From: DATFVJ01 sp963851085
Lineage (GTDB): Bacteria; Actinomycetota; Actinomycetes; Streptosporangiales; Streptosporangiaceae
Direction: 5' to 3'
Length of the DNA: 64,000 bases
NCBI GenBank assembly: GCA_963851085.1
Contig: CAWKNX010000017.1
Location: 46,036 to 110,035 of the forward strand
Part shown: piece after piece, positions 44,142 to 53,630 of the stretch
Numbering within the stretch: position 1 is the first letter of the stretch
Layout: every line of letters starts with the position of its first letter
Notes under the pieces: generated by a model
Database searches by the model: none
What the model saw: the letters and a program-made list of their open reading frames with translations, nothing else
Told to the model about the DNA's origin: nothing
Made by a program: the position numbers and the translations under genes

Positions 44142-44816
44142 ATGCGGTGGTCTCGGACAGTGCGAACCTTCTTCCGCGTCTTCGGTGAGCTCTGCCTCAC
44201 CCTTGGCGCCGTCATACTGCTGTTCGTCGGGTACCTGATCTGGGGAACCGGCGTTCAGGCGGGCCACGCACAGCACGCCTTCGCCAGCGAACTTAACCGC
44301 CAGTGGCGCAAGCCGGTGAGCCAGGCGCGCGGCGGGCATCCGCTCCGCGACCCCATTCATCCCGTCCTCGGCGAGCCCTTCGCGTTCATCGAGATCCCAC
44401 GTCTCGGCCGGCACTGGCGTTTCGCGATCGTCGAGGGTACGGGACTGCCGCAGCTTGCGCTCGGCCCCGGTCACGTGCCTGGCACGGCACTTCCCGGCCA
44501 GGTCGGCAACTTCGCCGTCGCCGCCCACCGCGTCACCGCGGGGAACCCCTTCTACCACCTGCCCTCGCTCATGGTGGGGGATCTCGTCGTCGTCGACACG
44601 AGGCAGGTCCGTTACGAATACGTGGTGACCCGGCGACAGGAGGTGCTCCCCACGGATGTCAGCGTCCTGGACCCTGTGCCCGGGCATCCCCACGAGCGGC
44701 CACGGCAGCGCCTGATCACACTGATCACGTGCGACCCGCCGTGGACAGGAACGCACCGGATCATCGTGTCAGGCAGGCTGGCGTATACGCAGCCCCGGCC
44801 CGTCGCGGAAGGCTGA
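44142..44816 (+). CDS. Class E sortase
   Basis: 224 residues from ATG 44142 (an earlier GTG at 44088 would add 18). An N-terminal anchor (FGELCLTLGAVILLFVGYLIWG) precedes the sortase barrel: FAFIEIPRLGRHWRFAIVEG, then GNFAVAAHRVTAGNPFYHL with the catalytic His, LITLITCDPPW with the nucleophilic Cys, and HRIIVSGRL with the Arg. Class E enzymes attach LAXTG proteins to peptidoglycan in high-GC Gram-positives. Its substrate genes are not in the window. It is followed after 3 bases by a tiny membrane protein, so the two form an operon. Confidence 0.93.
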   Translation: MRWSRTVRTFFRVFGELCLTLGAVILLFVGYLIWGTGVQAGHAQHAFASELNRQWRKPVSQARGGHPLRDPIHPVLGEPFAFIEIPRLGRHWRFAIVEGTGLPQLALGPGHVPGTALPGQVGNFAVAAHRVTAGNPFYHLPSLMVGDLVVVDTRQVRYEYVVTRRQEVLPTDVSVLDPVPGHPHERPRQRLITLITCDPPWTGTHRIIVSGRLAYTQPRPVAEG

Positions 44817-44819
44817 GCG

Positions 44820-44975
44820 GTGTACGGGTGGCTGTGGCGCCTGTTGCCCGGCGGCTGGGTGCGCAAGGCCATGTCGCTGATCCTTATCGTCATGCTCGCG
44901 ATCGCCGCCCTGTGGTTCCTCGCGTTCCCGTGGGCAGCGCTGCATCTGCCCATCGACCGGGTCGGCGTGGGATAG
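44820..44975 (+). CDS. Small 51-residue membrane protein downstream of sortase
   Basis: GTG 44820 to TAG 44975. The product MYGWLWRLLPGGWVRKAMSL is followed by ILIVMLAIAALWFLAFPWA and a short acidic end. One membrane helix has an amphipathic, Trp-rich N-terminal segment. It begins 3 bases after the sortase stop. A protein of this size and pattern follows the sortase in many actinomycete versions of this cluster; function unknown. In Streptomyces pabA usually follows; here the pknB gene follows directly from the other strand. Confidence 0.75.
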   Translation: MYGWLWRLLPGGWVRKAMSLILIVMLAIAALWFLAFPWAALHLPIDRVGVG

Positions 44976-45016
44976 CCGCCTGGTACCGGAGCATCAGCGG
45001 AGCGGGTCAGATCGCG

Positions 45017-46765
45017 TCAGGGACCTGTCGATGGCGGTGTCGCCGTCTGGGTCGGCGTCGGCGTCCCTGTTGCCGTCGGAGTTGGCGTCGGCGAGATGGT
45101 CGGCGTGGCCGGCTGGACATAGATCGTGATCGTGGCGCCTGCCGCTGCCGTCGTACCACCCTGCGGGTTCTGCGCGTACACGGTGCCTACCGCAGCGTTG
45201 GAGGGACCGGGCTGCTCGATCTCATTTACCCGGAATCCCTGCTGCTGCAGGATGTTCCTCGCCGTTTGGACCGGATCCCCGATCACCGACTGCACGGTTG
45301 TGCCGCCACCTGAGACATTGAGAACGACGTTGGTGTTCGGGTTCACCTTGCTGCCGCCGACAGGGTTCTGGCTCACCACCGTGCCGGCCGGTCTGGTCGA
45401 CTGCACTGTCTTGATAACCGGGTTGAGGTTCAGGTTGGACAGCATGGTCGATGCCGTGTTCTGATCATCGCCCACCACATTCGGCACGGTGACCTGCTGC
45501 TGGCCAATGGATACGAGGACAGTTACGACAGCGTTGGCCTTCAGCAGGTTCCCGGCTGACGGGTTGGTGCTGATGACACGGCCCTTTGGCACGTTCGACG
45601 ATGTCTGGCCGACGTTGTGCGGAATCAGGTGGGCCTTGACGATCGCGCTGTCCGCTTGCTGCTGCGTCAGATTGGTGACGTCGGGGACCGCGTACGTCTT
45701 GCCACCCCCGGCCAGCAGGAGGTAGGCGACCGCGACGACCGTGCCGAGCACGAGGAGGGCGAACAGCGTCCACAGCAGGGCACGGCGGCGCCCGCCGCCC
45801 GGCGGCTTTTCGTCGGGCGGGCCGTACTGGTAGCCGGGGATAGCGCTGGTGGGTGGCGCCACCATGGTGCCGCCACCGAGCCGCTGGGTGTTCTGGAGCA
45901 ACTCGGTCGCCGGCGCCGAGACTGGCATGCCCGACATCGCGCGCTGGATGTCGGCACGCATCTCCGCGGCGTTCTGGTACCGGTCAGCCGGGCTCTTGGC
46001 CATCGCCTTGAGCACGATCGCGTCGGCCCAGCGCGGGATCTCCGGATCGATCTGCGACGGCGGCACCGGATTCTCGCGGACGTGCTGATAGGCGATCGCG
46101 ACCGGCGAGTCGCCGCTGAACGGCGGCCGGCCGGTCAGCAGTTCGTACAGCAGGCATCCCGTCGAGTAGAGGTCGCTTCTGGCGTCCACGCGTTCGCCGC
46201 GGGCCTGCTCCGGTGAAAGATACTGCGCTGTGCCGATCACCTGGGCAGTCTGGGTCATGGTGACCTGGCTGTCGCTCAGCGCGCGGGCGATACCGAAATC
46301 CATGACCTTCACGTCGCCGGTGCGCGTCAGCATGACGTTGCCCGGCTTGATGTCACGGTGCACGATGCCGTTGCGGTGGCTGTAGTCGAGCGCACGCAGG
46401 ACGCCGTCGACGATCTCCAGGGCGCGTTCGGGCAGCAATCGCCTGTCGTCGCGGAGCAGGTCGCGAAGCGTGCGGCCGTCGACGTACTCCATCACGATGT
46501 AGGGCACGGGGACGGGGCCCACCATGTCCTCGCCCGTGTCGTAGACGGCGACGATCGACGGATGGTTGAGTGACGCGGCCGACTGCGCCTCACGGCGGAA
46601 ACGCGCCTGGAACGTCTGGTCGCGTGCCAGGTCGTCACGAAGCGTCTTGACAGCGACGATGCGGTCCAGGCGGATGTCACGCGCGCGGTATACCTCGGCC
46701 ATGCCGCCGCGCCCGACGACCCCGTCGAGCTCGTAGCGGCCACCGAGGAGCCGGGGCTGAGTCAT
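45017..46765 (-). CDS. pknB: PASTA-domain serine/threonine kinase PknB
   Basis: 582 residues from ATG 46765. Kinase domain: glycine loop VVGRGGMAEVYRARD, Lys in VAVKTL, HRDIKPGNVML catalytic loop, DFGIAR, then an activation loop with Thr/Ser-rich TMTQTAQVIGTAQYLSPEQ. The juxtamembrane segment leads to the membrane helix ALLWTLFALLVLGTVVAVAYLLL. Outside are three PASTA repeats (VPDVTNLTQQQADSAI, VPNVVGDDQNTASTML, VQSVIGDPVQTARNIL) that bind muropeptides or lipid II, then a Pro/Thr-rich tail. It phosphorylates division and wall-synthesis proteins and FHA partners encoded upstream. Four PASTA repeats are the mycobacterial number; three here. Confidence 0.95.
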   Translation of the reverse strand: MTQPRLLGGRYELDGVVGRGGMAEVYRARDIRLDRIVAVKTLRDDLARDQTFQARFRREAQSAASLNHPSIVAVYDTGEDMVGPVPVPYIVMEYVDGRTLRDLLRDDRRLLPERALEIVDGVLRALDYSHRNGIVHRDIKPGNVMLTRTGDVKVMDFGIARALSDSQVTMTQTAQVIGTAQYLSPEQARGERVDARSDLYSTGCLLYELLTGRPPFSGDSPVAIAYQHVRENPVPPSQIDPEIPRWADAIVLKAMAKSPADRYQNAAEMRADIQRAMSGMPVSAPATELLQNTQRLGGGTMVAPPTSAIPGYQYGPPDEKPPGGGRRRALLWTLFALLVLGTVVAVAYLLLAGGGKTYAVPDVTNLTQQQADSAIVKAHLIPHNVGQTSSNVPKGRVISTNPSAGNLLKANAVVTVLVSIGQQQVTVPNVVGDDQNTASTMLSNLNLNPVIKTVQSTRPAGTVVSQNPVGGSKVNPNTNVVLNVSGGGTTVQSVIGDPVQTARNILQQQGFRVNEIEQPGPSNAAVGTVYAQNPQGGTTAAAGATITIYVQPATPTISPTPTPTATGTPTPTQTATPPSTGP

Positions 46766-46831
46766 ATCTCGCACTCTTCTTTACCGTCCTGCGTTCTCTT
46801 CATCCCTGCGGTCCGGGTGTCACCGGTGAGC

Positions 46832-48337
46832 CTACGGGCTGGATGTGGGCGCCGTGGCCGGTGCCTGTGATGTCTGCGTTGGCGTCGTCGTCGGCGTGGA
46901 GGTCGGCGTCGGTGTCGGCGTGAACGTCGGTGTCGGCGTCGGCGACGGCGTGGCCGACGGCGTCGGGCTCGGTGTCGCCGAGACGGTCGGGCTCGGCGGA
47001 GGTGGTGACGGGCTTTCCGGGAACGTGGCGGGCGGGCTCTGGCTTGTCGTCTGCCGCACGGCGTGATGGGTGCTGTGCGTCACGTGCGGGCTGGCGCTGG
47101 CGGACGCGCCGCCCGCGGGCCCGCCGACGTCCGCCGCGTGGTGGCTGTCCACCATCAGCGCCGTCGTCACGCCCCCCAGCCCCAGAATGGTGACGCTCAG
47201 TGCGGCCACGACGAGCGCGCGACGCCGGATATGCCGGCGTGGCGCATGCGGCAGCCGTTCGGGATCATCAACCGGAATCTGCGTCGTGGCACCGTCGTGC
47301 AGCCGCGGGCTGGTCGGCGCGTTCTCGGAAAACCATGTGGCCGCGTCGTCGGAAGCCATCTCGGCCAGGCCGGGCCCTGATGTGGCCGGGAGCACGTCGC
47401 GAAGCACACTCGCGCGATCCGCCACCGCCTGCGCGCTTGCCGGGCGGTCTTCCGGCCGCTTGGCGAGCATCCGCATCACCATGTCGCACACCAGCGGGGG
47501 CACGCTGGGGGGCAGCGGCGGCGGCACCTCACGGACATGTGCGAGAGCGAGCGCGATCAGCGCTTCGGCGGCGAAGGGCGGGACGCCGGCCAGGCACTCA
47601 TAAGCGACGACGCCGAGTGAGTAGACGTCAGACGCGTGCGTGACCCGCAGGCCGCTCGCCTGTTCGGGTGACACGTACTGGGCCGTGCCCATGACCATTC
47701 CGGTCTGGGTCAGGTGGCCGGCCTGTGCGGCCTGCACTGCCCTGGCGATGCCGAAGTCGGTGATCTTCACCCGGCCGTCCGCCGTGACGAGCAGGTTGCC
47801 CGGCTTGATGTCACGGTGCACGATTCCCGCTGCGTGGGCGGCCTGGAGTGCGCCCGCTGCCTGGGCGATGAGGTCCAGCGTCACCTCGTGCGACAGCCTG
47901 CCGCTGCGGGCGAGGATGGCAGAAAGCGGTTCGCCAGGGACAAGTTCCATGACGAGATACGCGCCGCCGACCGAGTCGCGCCCGGCACCGGTGTCCTGTT
48001 CCCCGTAATCGAAGACCTGAGCGATCCCGGGGTGGGAAAGTGACGCAGCGTAACGCGCCTCGGCGCGAAACCGCGAGGCAAGCGCCTCGTCACCGATGTA
48101 GGCGTGCCTGAGCAGCTTGACGGCCACGGGCCGGCCGAGCACCTCGTCGGTGCTACGCCAGACCTCGCCCATACCGCCGGCCGCGATCCGCTGGTCCAGG
48201 CGGTATCTGCCACTGAGCAGGACACCGAGCATGCCGTCCGGATCGGCGTAGTGCTGGCCGTAGTGCTGGCTGTCCATCTGGACGTCGCTCGAGTCGGCTG
48301 GGGTGGCTGGGGTGGCTGAGGTGGCTGGGCTGTCCAT
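46832..48337 (-). CDS. pknA: Serine/threonine kinase, PknA position
   Basis: 501 residues. After a 40-residue leader the kinase begins LLSGRYRLDQRIAAGGMGEVW, with VAVKLL, GIVHRDIKPGNLLVTADG, DFGIARAV and an activation segment GHLTQTGMVMGTAQYVSPEQ. One membrane helix (RRALVVAALSVTILGLGGVTTALMV) separates it from an outer tail made almost entirely of Ser-Pro-Thr repeats. It lies directly before pknB in the same operon, the place of pknA in mycobacteria and its counterparts in Streptomyces. PknA and PknB act together to set growth and septation. The start could be a later codon. Confidence 0.93.
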   Translation of the reverse strand: MDSPATSATPATPADSSDVQMDSQHYGQHYADPDGMLGVLLSGRYRLDQRIAAGGMGEVWRSTDEVLGRPVAVKLLRHAYIGDEALASRFRAEARYAASLSHPGIAQVFDYGEQDTGAGRDSVGGAYLVMELVPGEPLSAILARSGRLSHEVTLDLIAQAAGALQAAHAAGIVHRDIKPGNLLVTADGRVKITDFGIARAVQAAQAGHLTQTGMVMGTAQYVSPEQASGLRVTHASDVYSLGVVAYECLAGVPPFAAEALIALALAHVREVPPPLPPSVPPLVCDMVMRMLAKRPEDRPASAQAVADRASVLRDVLPATSGPGLAEMASDDAATWFSENAPTSPRLHDGATTQIPVDDPERLPHAPRRHIRRRALVVAALSVTILGLGGVTTALMVDSHHAADVGGPAGGASASASPHVTHSTHHAVRQTTSQSPPATFPESPSPPPPSPTVSATPSPTPSATPSPTPTPTFTPTPTPTSTPTTTPTQTSQAPATAPTSSP

Positions 48338-48532
48338 GCCCGCCGCGCTGTCCGGGCTCGGGGGGCGATCCGCGCCGTCCGGGCTCGGGGGGCGATGCGC
48401 CGTCCGGGCTCGGGGGGCGATCCGCGCCGTCCGGGCTCACGAAACGATCTGGGCCCGCCGGGTCAGGGGCGTGCTGCGCGCCTGCCTGACCGCCGGGTCC
48501 GGCAGGAGGTCCCTTGATTGGGCCGGTTCCGC

Positions 48533-49999
48533 TCATTGCTGCCCCAGGTAAGCCTTGATGACCGCCACGGCGACGGGTGCGGCCGCATCGGCGCCCTGCC
48601 CGCCCCCCTTCACCACGACGCCGATTGCGATCTGCTGGTTGCCAGATTGCGCAAAGCAGGTAAAGACGGCATCGTCCAGGCCGGTGTTGTTAACCCCATT
48701 CTGCGCCGTGCCGGTCTTGGCCCAGACCTGGATACCCTGCAGGCTGGCCGTCGCGGCGTGCGCGGTGCCGGACGGGCTCTGCACCACCTGCTGCATCATC
48801 GACTTCACCTGATCCGCCACGGTGGGGGTCACCGCCTGGCTCAGCTGCTGCGGCGATGTCGACTCGATGCTCGACAGGTCCTGAGCCTCGATCTTCTGGA
48901 CCATGTACGGCCTCATGAGCTGGCCGCCGTTGGCGATCGCCGCGGAGAACATTGCCTCTTGAAGTGGCGTCACGGTGTCGTCGAACTGGCCGATCGCGGT
49001 CTGCGCGACATGTGGCGGGTCGTTGATCAGCAGCGGCACGATGCTCGGCGAAACAGGCAGCGGGATCGTCAGGTTCTGGTCGTTCATGCCGAACTTGTTG
49101 GCCTGAGCGTACAGAGCCGGGCCGCCGATCTTCATGCCCAGGGCGCCGAAGGCGGTGTTACACGACACGGTGAACGCGTAGATGATCGGCACCGTGCCGC
49201 TTCCGCAGGCCTCGCCGTCGAAGTTGATCAGTGTGGCGGTGCTGCCTGGCAGCTTGAGCACTGTGGGCGCGTTCACCACCGTGTTCGGGTCGTACTTGCC
49301 CGAGGAGAACAGAGTCGAGCTCGTCACCACCTTGAAGGTGGAACCCGGCGGGTAGGTTTCGTTGATCGCCCGGTTCAGCAACGGCTGGGCTGGGTCCTTG
49401 CGGTACGCGTTGTCGGCCTTGTTGAGTTTGGTTCCGCTGAACGTCGCGTACCTGTTCGGGTCGAATGTCGGCGTGGACACCAACGCCAGGACCGCACCGG
49501 TCTTCGGATCAAGGGCCACGGCGCCGCCGGACAGGCCGGTGGCCCGGAGCGCGCTGAACGCCGCGGCCTGTGCCTTGGGATCTATCGTGGTGACCACCTG
49601 AGCCCCCTGCGGCTTCTTGCCGGTGATCATGCTCACGAAGTTGCGGACAAGCAGTTTGGGGTCATTGCCGGACAGGAGCTTGTCCTCGGTGAGTTCAAGG
49701 CCGGTGGCGCTGTAGATGGAGTCGTAGCCGGTGACCGGGGCGTACAGCGGGCCGTGGGGGTACACGCGCTGGAACTTGTAGATCGCGTTGTTGGTCGCGA
49801 CCGACTTCGCGAGGACCGTGCCGTCCGCCGCCACGATCTGCCCGCGCTGCTGCTGGAACTGCTGCTCGAACGCGCGCACGTTCGACGGCTTGGTGGTCAG
49901 GCTGTCGGCCTGGAAGGCCTGCAGGTAATTGACGTTCACCAGCAGCACGGCGAACATCAGCAGGCTGGCGATGGAGATGCGGCGCAGCGCCCGGTTCAC
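48533..49999 (-). CDS. pbpA: Class B penicillin-binding protein (PbpA/FtsI-like)
   Basis: 488 residues from GTG 49999. A single N-terminal membrane helix (ISIASLLMFAVLLVNVNYL), then the dimerisation domain with RGQIVAADGTVLAKS. The transpeptidase domain follows with PPGSTFKVVTSS (SxxK nucleophile), FTVSCNTAFG (SxN) and VWAKTGTAQN (KTG). It crosslinks peptidoglycan and works with the adjacent SEDS protein as a glycosyltransferase-transpeptidase pair. It follows ftsW with a 19-base gap. It is smaller than septal FtsI (about 600-700), matching PbpA. Confidence 0.95.
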   Translation of the reverse strand: MNRALRRISIASLLMFAVLLVNVNYLQAFQADSLTTKPSNVRAFEQQFQQQRGQIVAADGTVLAKSVATNNAIYKFQRVYPHGPLYAPVTGYDSIYSATGLELTEDKLLSGNDPKLLVRNFVSMITGKKPQGAQVVTTIDPKAQAAAFSALRATGLSGGAVALDPKTGAVLALVSTPTFDPNRYATFSGTKLNKADNAYRKDPAQPLLNRAINETYPPGSTFKVVTSSTLFSSGKYDPNTVVNAPTVLKLPGSTATLINFDGEACGSGTVPIIYAFTVSCNTAFGALGMKIGGPALYAQANKFGMNDQNLTIPLPVSPSIVPLLINDPPHVAQTAIGQFDDTVTPLQEAMFSAAIANGGQLMRPYMVQKIEAQDLSSIESTSPQQLSQAVTPTVADQVKSMMQQVVQSPSGTAHAATASLQGIQVWAKTGTAQNGVNNTGLDDAVFTCFAQSGNQQIAIGVVVKGGGQGADAAAPVAVAVIKAYLGQQ

Positions 50000-50018
50000 G
50001 TAGCCCTCACTTGGACCC

Positions 50019-51467
50019 TCACCTCAGCCTCACCACCTGGGTCATGCCCTCCTCCTGGATCGGCTGTGGCGGCGGCCGGCGCGCGTTGTCACTGATCCGC
50101 ATCAGCAGCGCGATCAGCATCCAGCTTGCGACGAGCGACGAACCGCCCTGCGAGAGGAACGGCGTGGTGATCCCGGTGAGCGGGATGAGCCGGGTGACCC
50201 CGCCGACGATGACGAACACCTGGAGGCCGAGCACGAAGGACAAACCACCGGCGAGCAGCTTGGAGAACGCGTCACGCACGGTGAGTGCCGCGCGCAGCCC
50301 GCGCTGCACGATCAGCCCGTAGATGAGCAGGATCGCCATCAGCCCGGTCAGGCCGAGTTCTTCGCCGAACGAGGACACGATGAAGTCGCTCTGCGCGAGC
50401 GGCGTCAGATAGGGCTGGCCCTGGCCCCAGCCCCTGCCCACGACTCCACCGGAGCCCATCCCGTATACCCCCTGGGCGAGCTGGTACGAAGGCGCGCAGT
50501 GGACCTGGGTCGCCGGATCGCAGTTGACGTTCGCCGCTGTGAACGTGTGCAGCCAGATCGTGAAGCGATCTCCCACGTGGTGGAAGAGCGTCGCGGTGAC
50601 GAGCACGCCCAGGAGGAACAGCAGCAGCCCGATGAGCAGCCACGAGGTTCGCTGCGTGGCGATGTAGATCATGGCGACGAACAGCCCGAAGAACATCGCG
50701 GACGTGCCGATGTCGGACTCGAACACCAGGATCATCAGGCTCGCGCCCCAGGCGACAAGCACGGGGCCCAGGTCCCGCGCCCGGGGCAGGTCGATGCCGA
50801 GGACGCGCCGGCCGGCCAGCGCGAGCACGTCACGCTTGACCACGAGGTATCCGGCGAAGAAGACGGCGAGAGCCAGCTTGGCGAACTCGCCGGGCTGCAC
50901 AGAGAATCCGCCGACGATGATCCACACCTTTGCGCCGTTTATCGCGCTCAGCGAGCTCGGCAGCAGCGCGGGAATGGCGAGCATGATCAGCCCGATGATG
51001 CCGAGGGTGTAGGTGTAGCGCTGCAGGACCCTGACCTCGCGGACAAAGATGAGCACGGCGGCGAACGCGGCGATGCCGATCGCGCTCCACAAGAGCTGTG
51101 TGGTGGTCGCGGACGCGGCGAGCGTGTTGCCTGCCATCAGATGCGCCTGGCTGGCCAGCTGAAGCCGGTGGATCATCACGAGGCCAAGGCCGTTCAGTAT
51201 CGCGGCGAGTGGCAGCAGCAGCGGGTCACCCCAGGGGGCGAATCTGCGCACGGCCAGGTGGGCGCCGAGCAGCAGAGCCGCGAAGAGGAGGCCGTAACCG
51301 AACGCGCCGGACGGCAGCTTGCCGTTGACGCCGAATCCGACATTCGCATAGGCGAAGAACGTGATGAGCAAGGCGAACGCGAGCATAGTCAGCTCGGTGC
51401 GGCGGCGCTTGTGCGGCAAGGCCGCAGGCGCCGGGCCCACGGCGGCGGGCGCCGCAGCGGCGCTCAT
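50019..51467 (-). CDS. ftsW: SEDS-family peptidoglycan glycosyltransferase (FtsW/RodA)
   Basis: 482 residues from ATG 51467, which overlaps the phosphatase stop as ATGA. About twelve membrane helices, from LTMLAFALLITFFAYANVGF to VASWMLIALLMRISDNA. SEDS motifs include GAKVWIIVGGFSVQPGEFAKLAL (catalytic-side region), FESDIGTSAMFFGLFVAMIY, SDFIVSSFGEELGLTG with the conserved Glu, and IPLTGITTPFLSQGGSS. It polymerises lipid II into glycan strands together with PbpA. In Mycobacterium the gene at this place is called rodA or ftsW; RodA-like is equally valid. Confidence 0.93.
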   Translation of the reverse strand: MSAAAAPAAVGPAPAALPHKRRRTELTMLAFALLITFFAYANVGFGVNGKLPSGAFGYGLLFAALLLGAHLAVRRFAPWGDPLLLPLAAILNGLGLVMIHRLQLASQAHLMAGNTLAASATTTQLLWSAIGIAAFAAVLIFVREVRVLQRYTYTLGIIGLIMLAIPALLPSSLSAINGAKVWIIVGGFSVQPGEFAKLALAVFFAGYLVVKRDVLALAGRRVLGIDLPRARDLGPVLVAWGASLMILVFESDIGTSAMFFGLFVAMIYIATQRTSWLLIGLLLFLLGVLVTATLFHHVGDRFTIWLHTFTAANVNCDPATQVHCAPSYQLAQGVYGMGSGGVVGRGWGQGQPYLTPLAQSDFIVSSFGEELGLTGLMAILLIYGLIVQRGLRAALTVRDAFSKLLAGGLSFVLGLQVFVIVGGVTRLIPLTGITTPFLSQGGSSLVASWMLIALLMRISDNARRPPPQPIQEEGMTQVVRLR

Positions 51468-52933
51468 GGCGTCGCCCCGGTCGTCGGTGTGGCGGGCGGC
51501 GTTGTCGCGGTGCCGGTCGCGGCAGCGGGCGGGCAGTCCGGCGGCACCGTGGGCCGCGCCGGTTTGGGCTTCGGCCGCTGGCCCTTCACCGGTGGGGGCC
51601 AATGGGCGATGAGCAGCTGCCACGCCGCGAGCTTCTGCTGCGCCGCCTGGCAGTTCCGCACCTCGTTGCCGACCGTGGTGATGATCCCGCGCGCGTCCGC
51701 GAGGCTGGTCGCGGGTATCGTCGCCGCGATGCGGGTGCGGTCCACCTGCGGTACCGCGGCAAGCGGGATACTCGTCCGCTGGTAGACCGACGACAGGCTC
51801 AGGCCCGCCACGTTCTGGTTGACGCCACGGAAGATCGCGACCTTGCCGTCCGCGGCCGCCACGTAGTACTGGCTCTGGGTATACCGCCACGCGGCGAAGC
51901 CGCCCCCCGCGATGACGGCGAAGAGCAGGATGAGAATCGCCGTGACGATCGGCCAGCGCCGCCGTGTCCGCAGGCCCGCCCCGCCATCGTCGTCTTCTGC
52001 CGCCGCCGGGGCGGCGCCGTGCCCGTTGGCGGATTCCATCGTTTCCACGCCGCCGACTCCGCCGATCACGGGTTGCGGCGCGGTGTGGGTGAGCGCGTTG
52101 GCGCGCCCCGCTGGGGTGTCCGGCCGCGGCATCGGCTGCTGTGGGACGCCCCTGCCATTGGACGCGGCGCCCGCGATGACAGGCACCTCGGTCGGCGCGC
52201 GGCGCGCCGTGGCGCTGTCCACGACGTCGGCCACGATGCAGGTGATGTTGTCGGGACCACCGCCGCGGTTGGCGAGCTCGATGAGCTGGATCACGGCCTG
52301 GTCGGGCTCTGTGACGGTACTGAGCGTCCGGTGCAGCGTTTCCGCGCTCACCACCCCCGACAGGCCGTCCGAGCAGAGCAGGTAGCGGTCACCGAGCTCT
52401 GCCTCACGCAACGACACGTCGGGATCGGCCTCGCTCCTGCCGTCGAGCGCGCGCAGGATCAGCGACCGCTGCGGATGGGTTGCTGCCTCGTCCGGGCTGA
52501 TGCGTCCCTCGTCCTGAAGTCTCTGCACGAGAGTGTGGTCGTGGGTGATCTGGTAGAGCTCGCCGTCGCGAAGCAGGTAGGCGCGTGAGTCGCCGATATG
52601 GCAGAGCGCGAGCCGTGGCGGCGACCACAGCATCGCGGTGAGCGTCGTGCCCATGCCGTCCAGCGCGGGGTTGGCGATGACCATCTCGTGCAGGGTCCTG
52701 TTGGCATCGCGGACCGCCCTGCCGAGCGCGTCGGCGAGGTCGGTGCCAGGCACGTCGTCGTCGAGGTGCGCGAGAGCGGAAATCGCCACCGCGCTCGCCA
52801 CCTCGCCCGCGGCGTGACCGCCCATCCCGTCGGCGACCGCGAGCAGATGCGGGCTCGCGTAGGCCGAATCCTCGTTTCCCTCGCGCAGGAGCCCGACGTC
52901 AGAGCGGACCGCGTATCGGAGTGCAAGTGTCAT
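51464..52933 (-). CDS. pstP: PP2C-type protein phosphatase PstP
   Basis: 489 residues from ATG 52933, overlapping fhaB by 4 bases. The catalytic domain has VRSDVGLLREGNEDSAY, LLAVADGMGGHAAGEVAS (metal-binding Asp), LCHIGDSRAYLL, LLCSDGLSG and GGPDNITCIVADV (last metal Asp), covering all PP2C motifs. A linker leads to one membrane helix (WPIVTAILILLFAVIAGGGFAAW) and an external domain of about 150 residues ending in a Pro/Thr tail. It dephosphorylates PknA, PknB and their targets. Complete. Confidence 0.95.
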   Translation of the reverse strand: MTLALRYAVRSDVGLLREGNEDSAYASPHLLAVADGMGGHAAGEVASAVAISALAHLDDDVPGTDLADALGRAVRDANRTLHEMVIANPALDGMGTTLTAMLWSPPRLALCHIGDSRAYLLRDGELYQITHDHTLVQRLQDEGRISPDEAATHPQRSLILRALDGRSEADPDVSLREAELGDRYLLCSDGLSGVVSAETLHRTLSTVTEPDQAVIQLIELANRGGGPDNITCIVADVVDSATARRAPTEVPVIAGAASNGRGVPQQPMPRPDTPAGRANALTHTAPQPVIGGVGGVETMESANGHGAAPAAAEDDDGGAGLRTRRRWPIVTAILILLFAVIAGGGFAAWRYTQSQYYVAAADGKVAIFRGVNQNVAGLSLSSVYQRTSIPLAAVPQVDRTRIAATIPATSLADARGIITTVGNEVRNCQAAQQKLAAWQLLIAHWPPPVKGQRPKPKPARPTVPPDCPPAAATGTATTPPATPTTGATP

Positions 52934-53415
52934 CTGCGCAGTTCCAGAACCGTCTTGCCGATGCGGATCGGCACGCCGACCGGCACGGGTGTCGGCCGGG
53001 TTACTTTCTGACGGTCGAGGTAGGTCCCGTTGGTCGAACCGAGGTCTTCAACGATCCACTGGCCGTCTTGTGGGAATAGCCGGGCATGTCGGCTCGAAGC
53101 GTAGTCATCGTTGAGCACCAGCGTGGCATCATTGGCCCGACCGAGGGTGATCTGTTGATCGCTGAGGCCGAGGGTGGTGCCCGCGAGGGGGCCCTGCGTC
53201 ACCACGACATGTCCTGGTACCCCACGCTTGCCACGCTGTTGCTTGGGTGGCCGCTGATTCTGCTGCCGCCCGCGTGCCGCCTTTCTCGAGCTTGACGACT
53301 GGCCGAACATATCGGTGCGCACCACTCCGACCGCGGCGATCACAAACAGCCAGAGGACGGCCAGGAACGCCAGCCGGATGAGAGTGAGGGTTAGCTCGTT
53401 CATCGGGCGTTGCAT
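52930..53415 (-). CDS. fhaB: FHA-domain membrane-anchored protein FhaB/FipA
   Basis: 161 residues from ATG 53415; MNELTLTLIRL at 53403 is a likely alternative start. The N-terminal membrane helix is LIRLAFLAVLWLFVIAAVGVV, followed by a basic linker. The FHA domain has ITLGRANDATLVLNDDYASSRHARLF and VEDLGSTNGTYLDRQKV, which include the Arg, Ser and Asn that bind phosphothreonine. In mycobacteria this protein links phosphorylated FtsZ and FtsQ to the divisome. It forms the head of the operon with fhaA upstream across 215 bases of non-coding sequence. Confidence 0.93.
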   Translation of the reverse strand: MQRPMNELTLTLIRLAFLAVLWLFVIAAVGVVRTDMFGQSSSSRKAARGRQQNQRPPKQQRGKRGVPGHVVVTQGPLAGTTLGLSDQQITLGRANDATLVLNDDYASSRHARLFPQDGQWIVEDLGSTNGTYLDRQKVTRPTPVPVGVPIRIGKTVLELRR

Positions 53416-53630
53416 CCTCGAGTGGGTCGGGCGTCGGTCCGGTTCCGCGCTGTCGTCGTGTGCTGCTGTCGCTGCGTCATGGGGCGCTGCTGTGGTGCTC
53501 CGGTGCTGCTGTCATGCGGTGCTGCGCTGTGCTTTCTGGTTATGAGCCTTGCTAGTTATGAGCCAGGTTCCCGAGGGTCCTGACCTTGGGCAACACGTTG
53601 GTCCTGACTTCGGGCAAACACGTTGGTTCG

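Noticed and set aside
48518..50095. Plus-strand frame of 525 codons across pbpA
   Set aside because: Entirely antisense to pbpA, whose SxxK, SxN and KTG motifs are all present.
50499..51785. Plus-strand frame of 428 codons across ftsW and pstP
   Set aside because: Antisense to two conserved genes; Asp/Arg/Gly-rich with no family.
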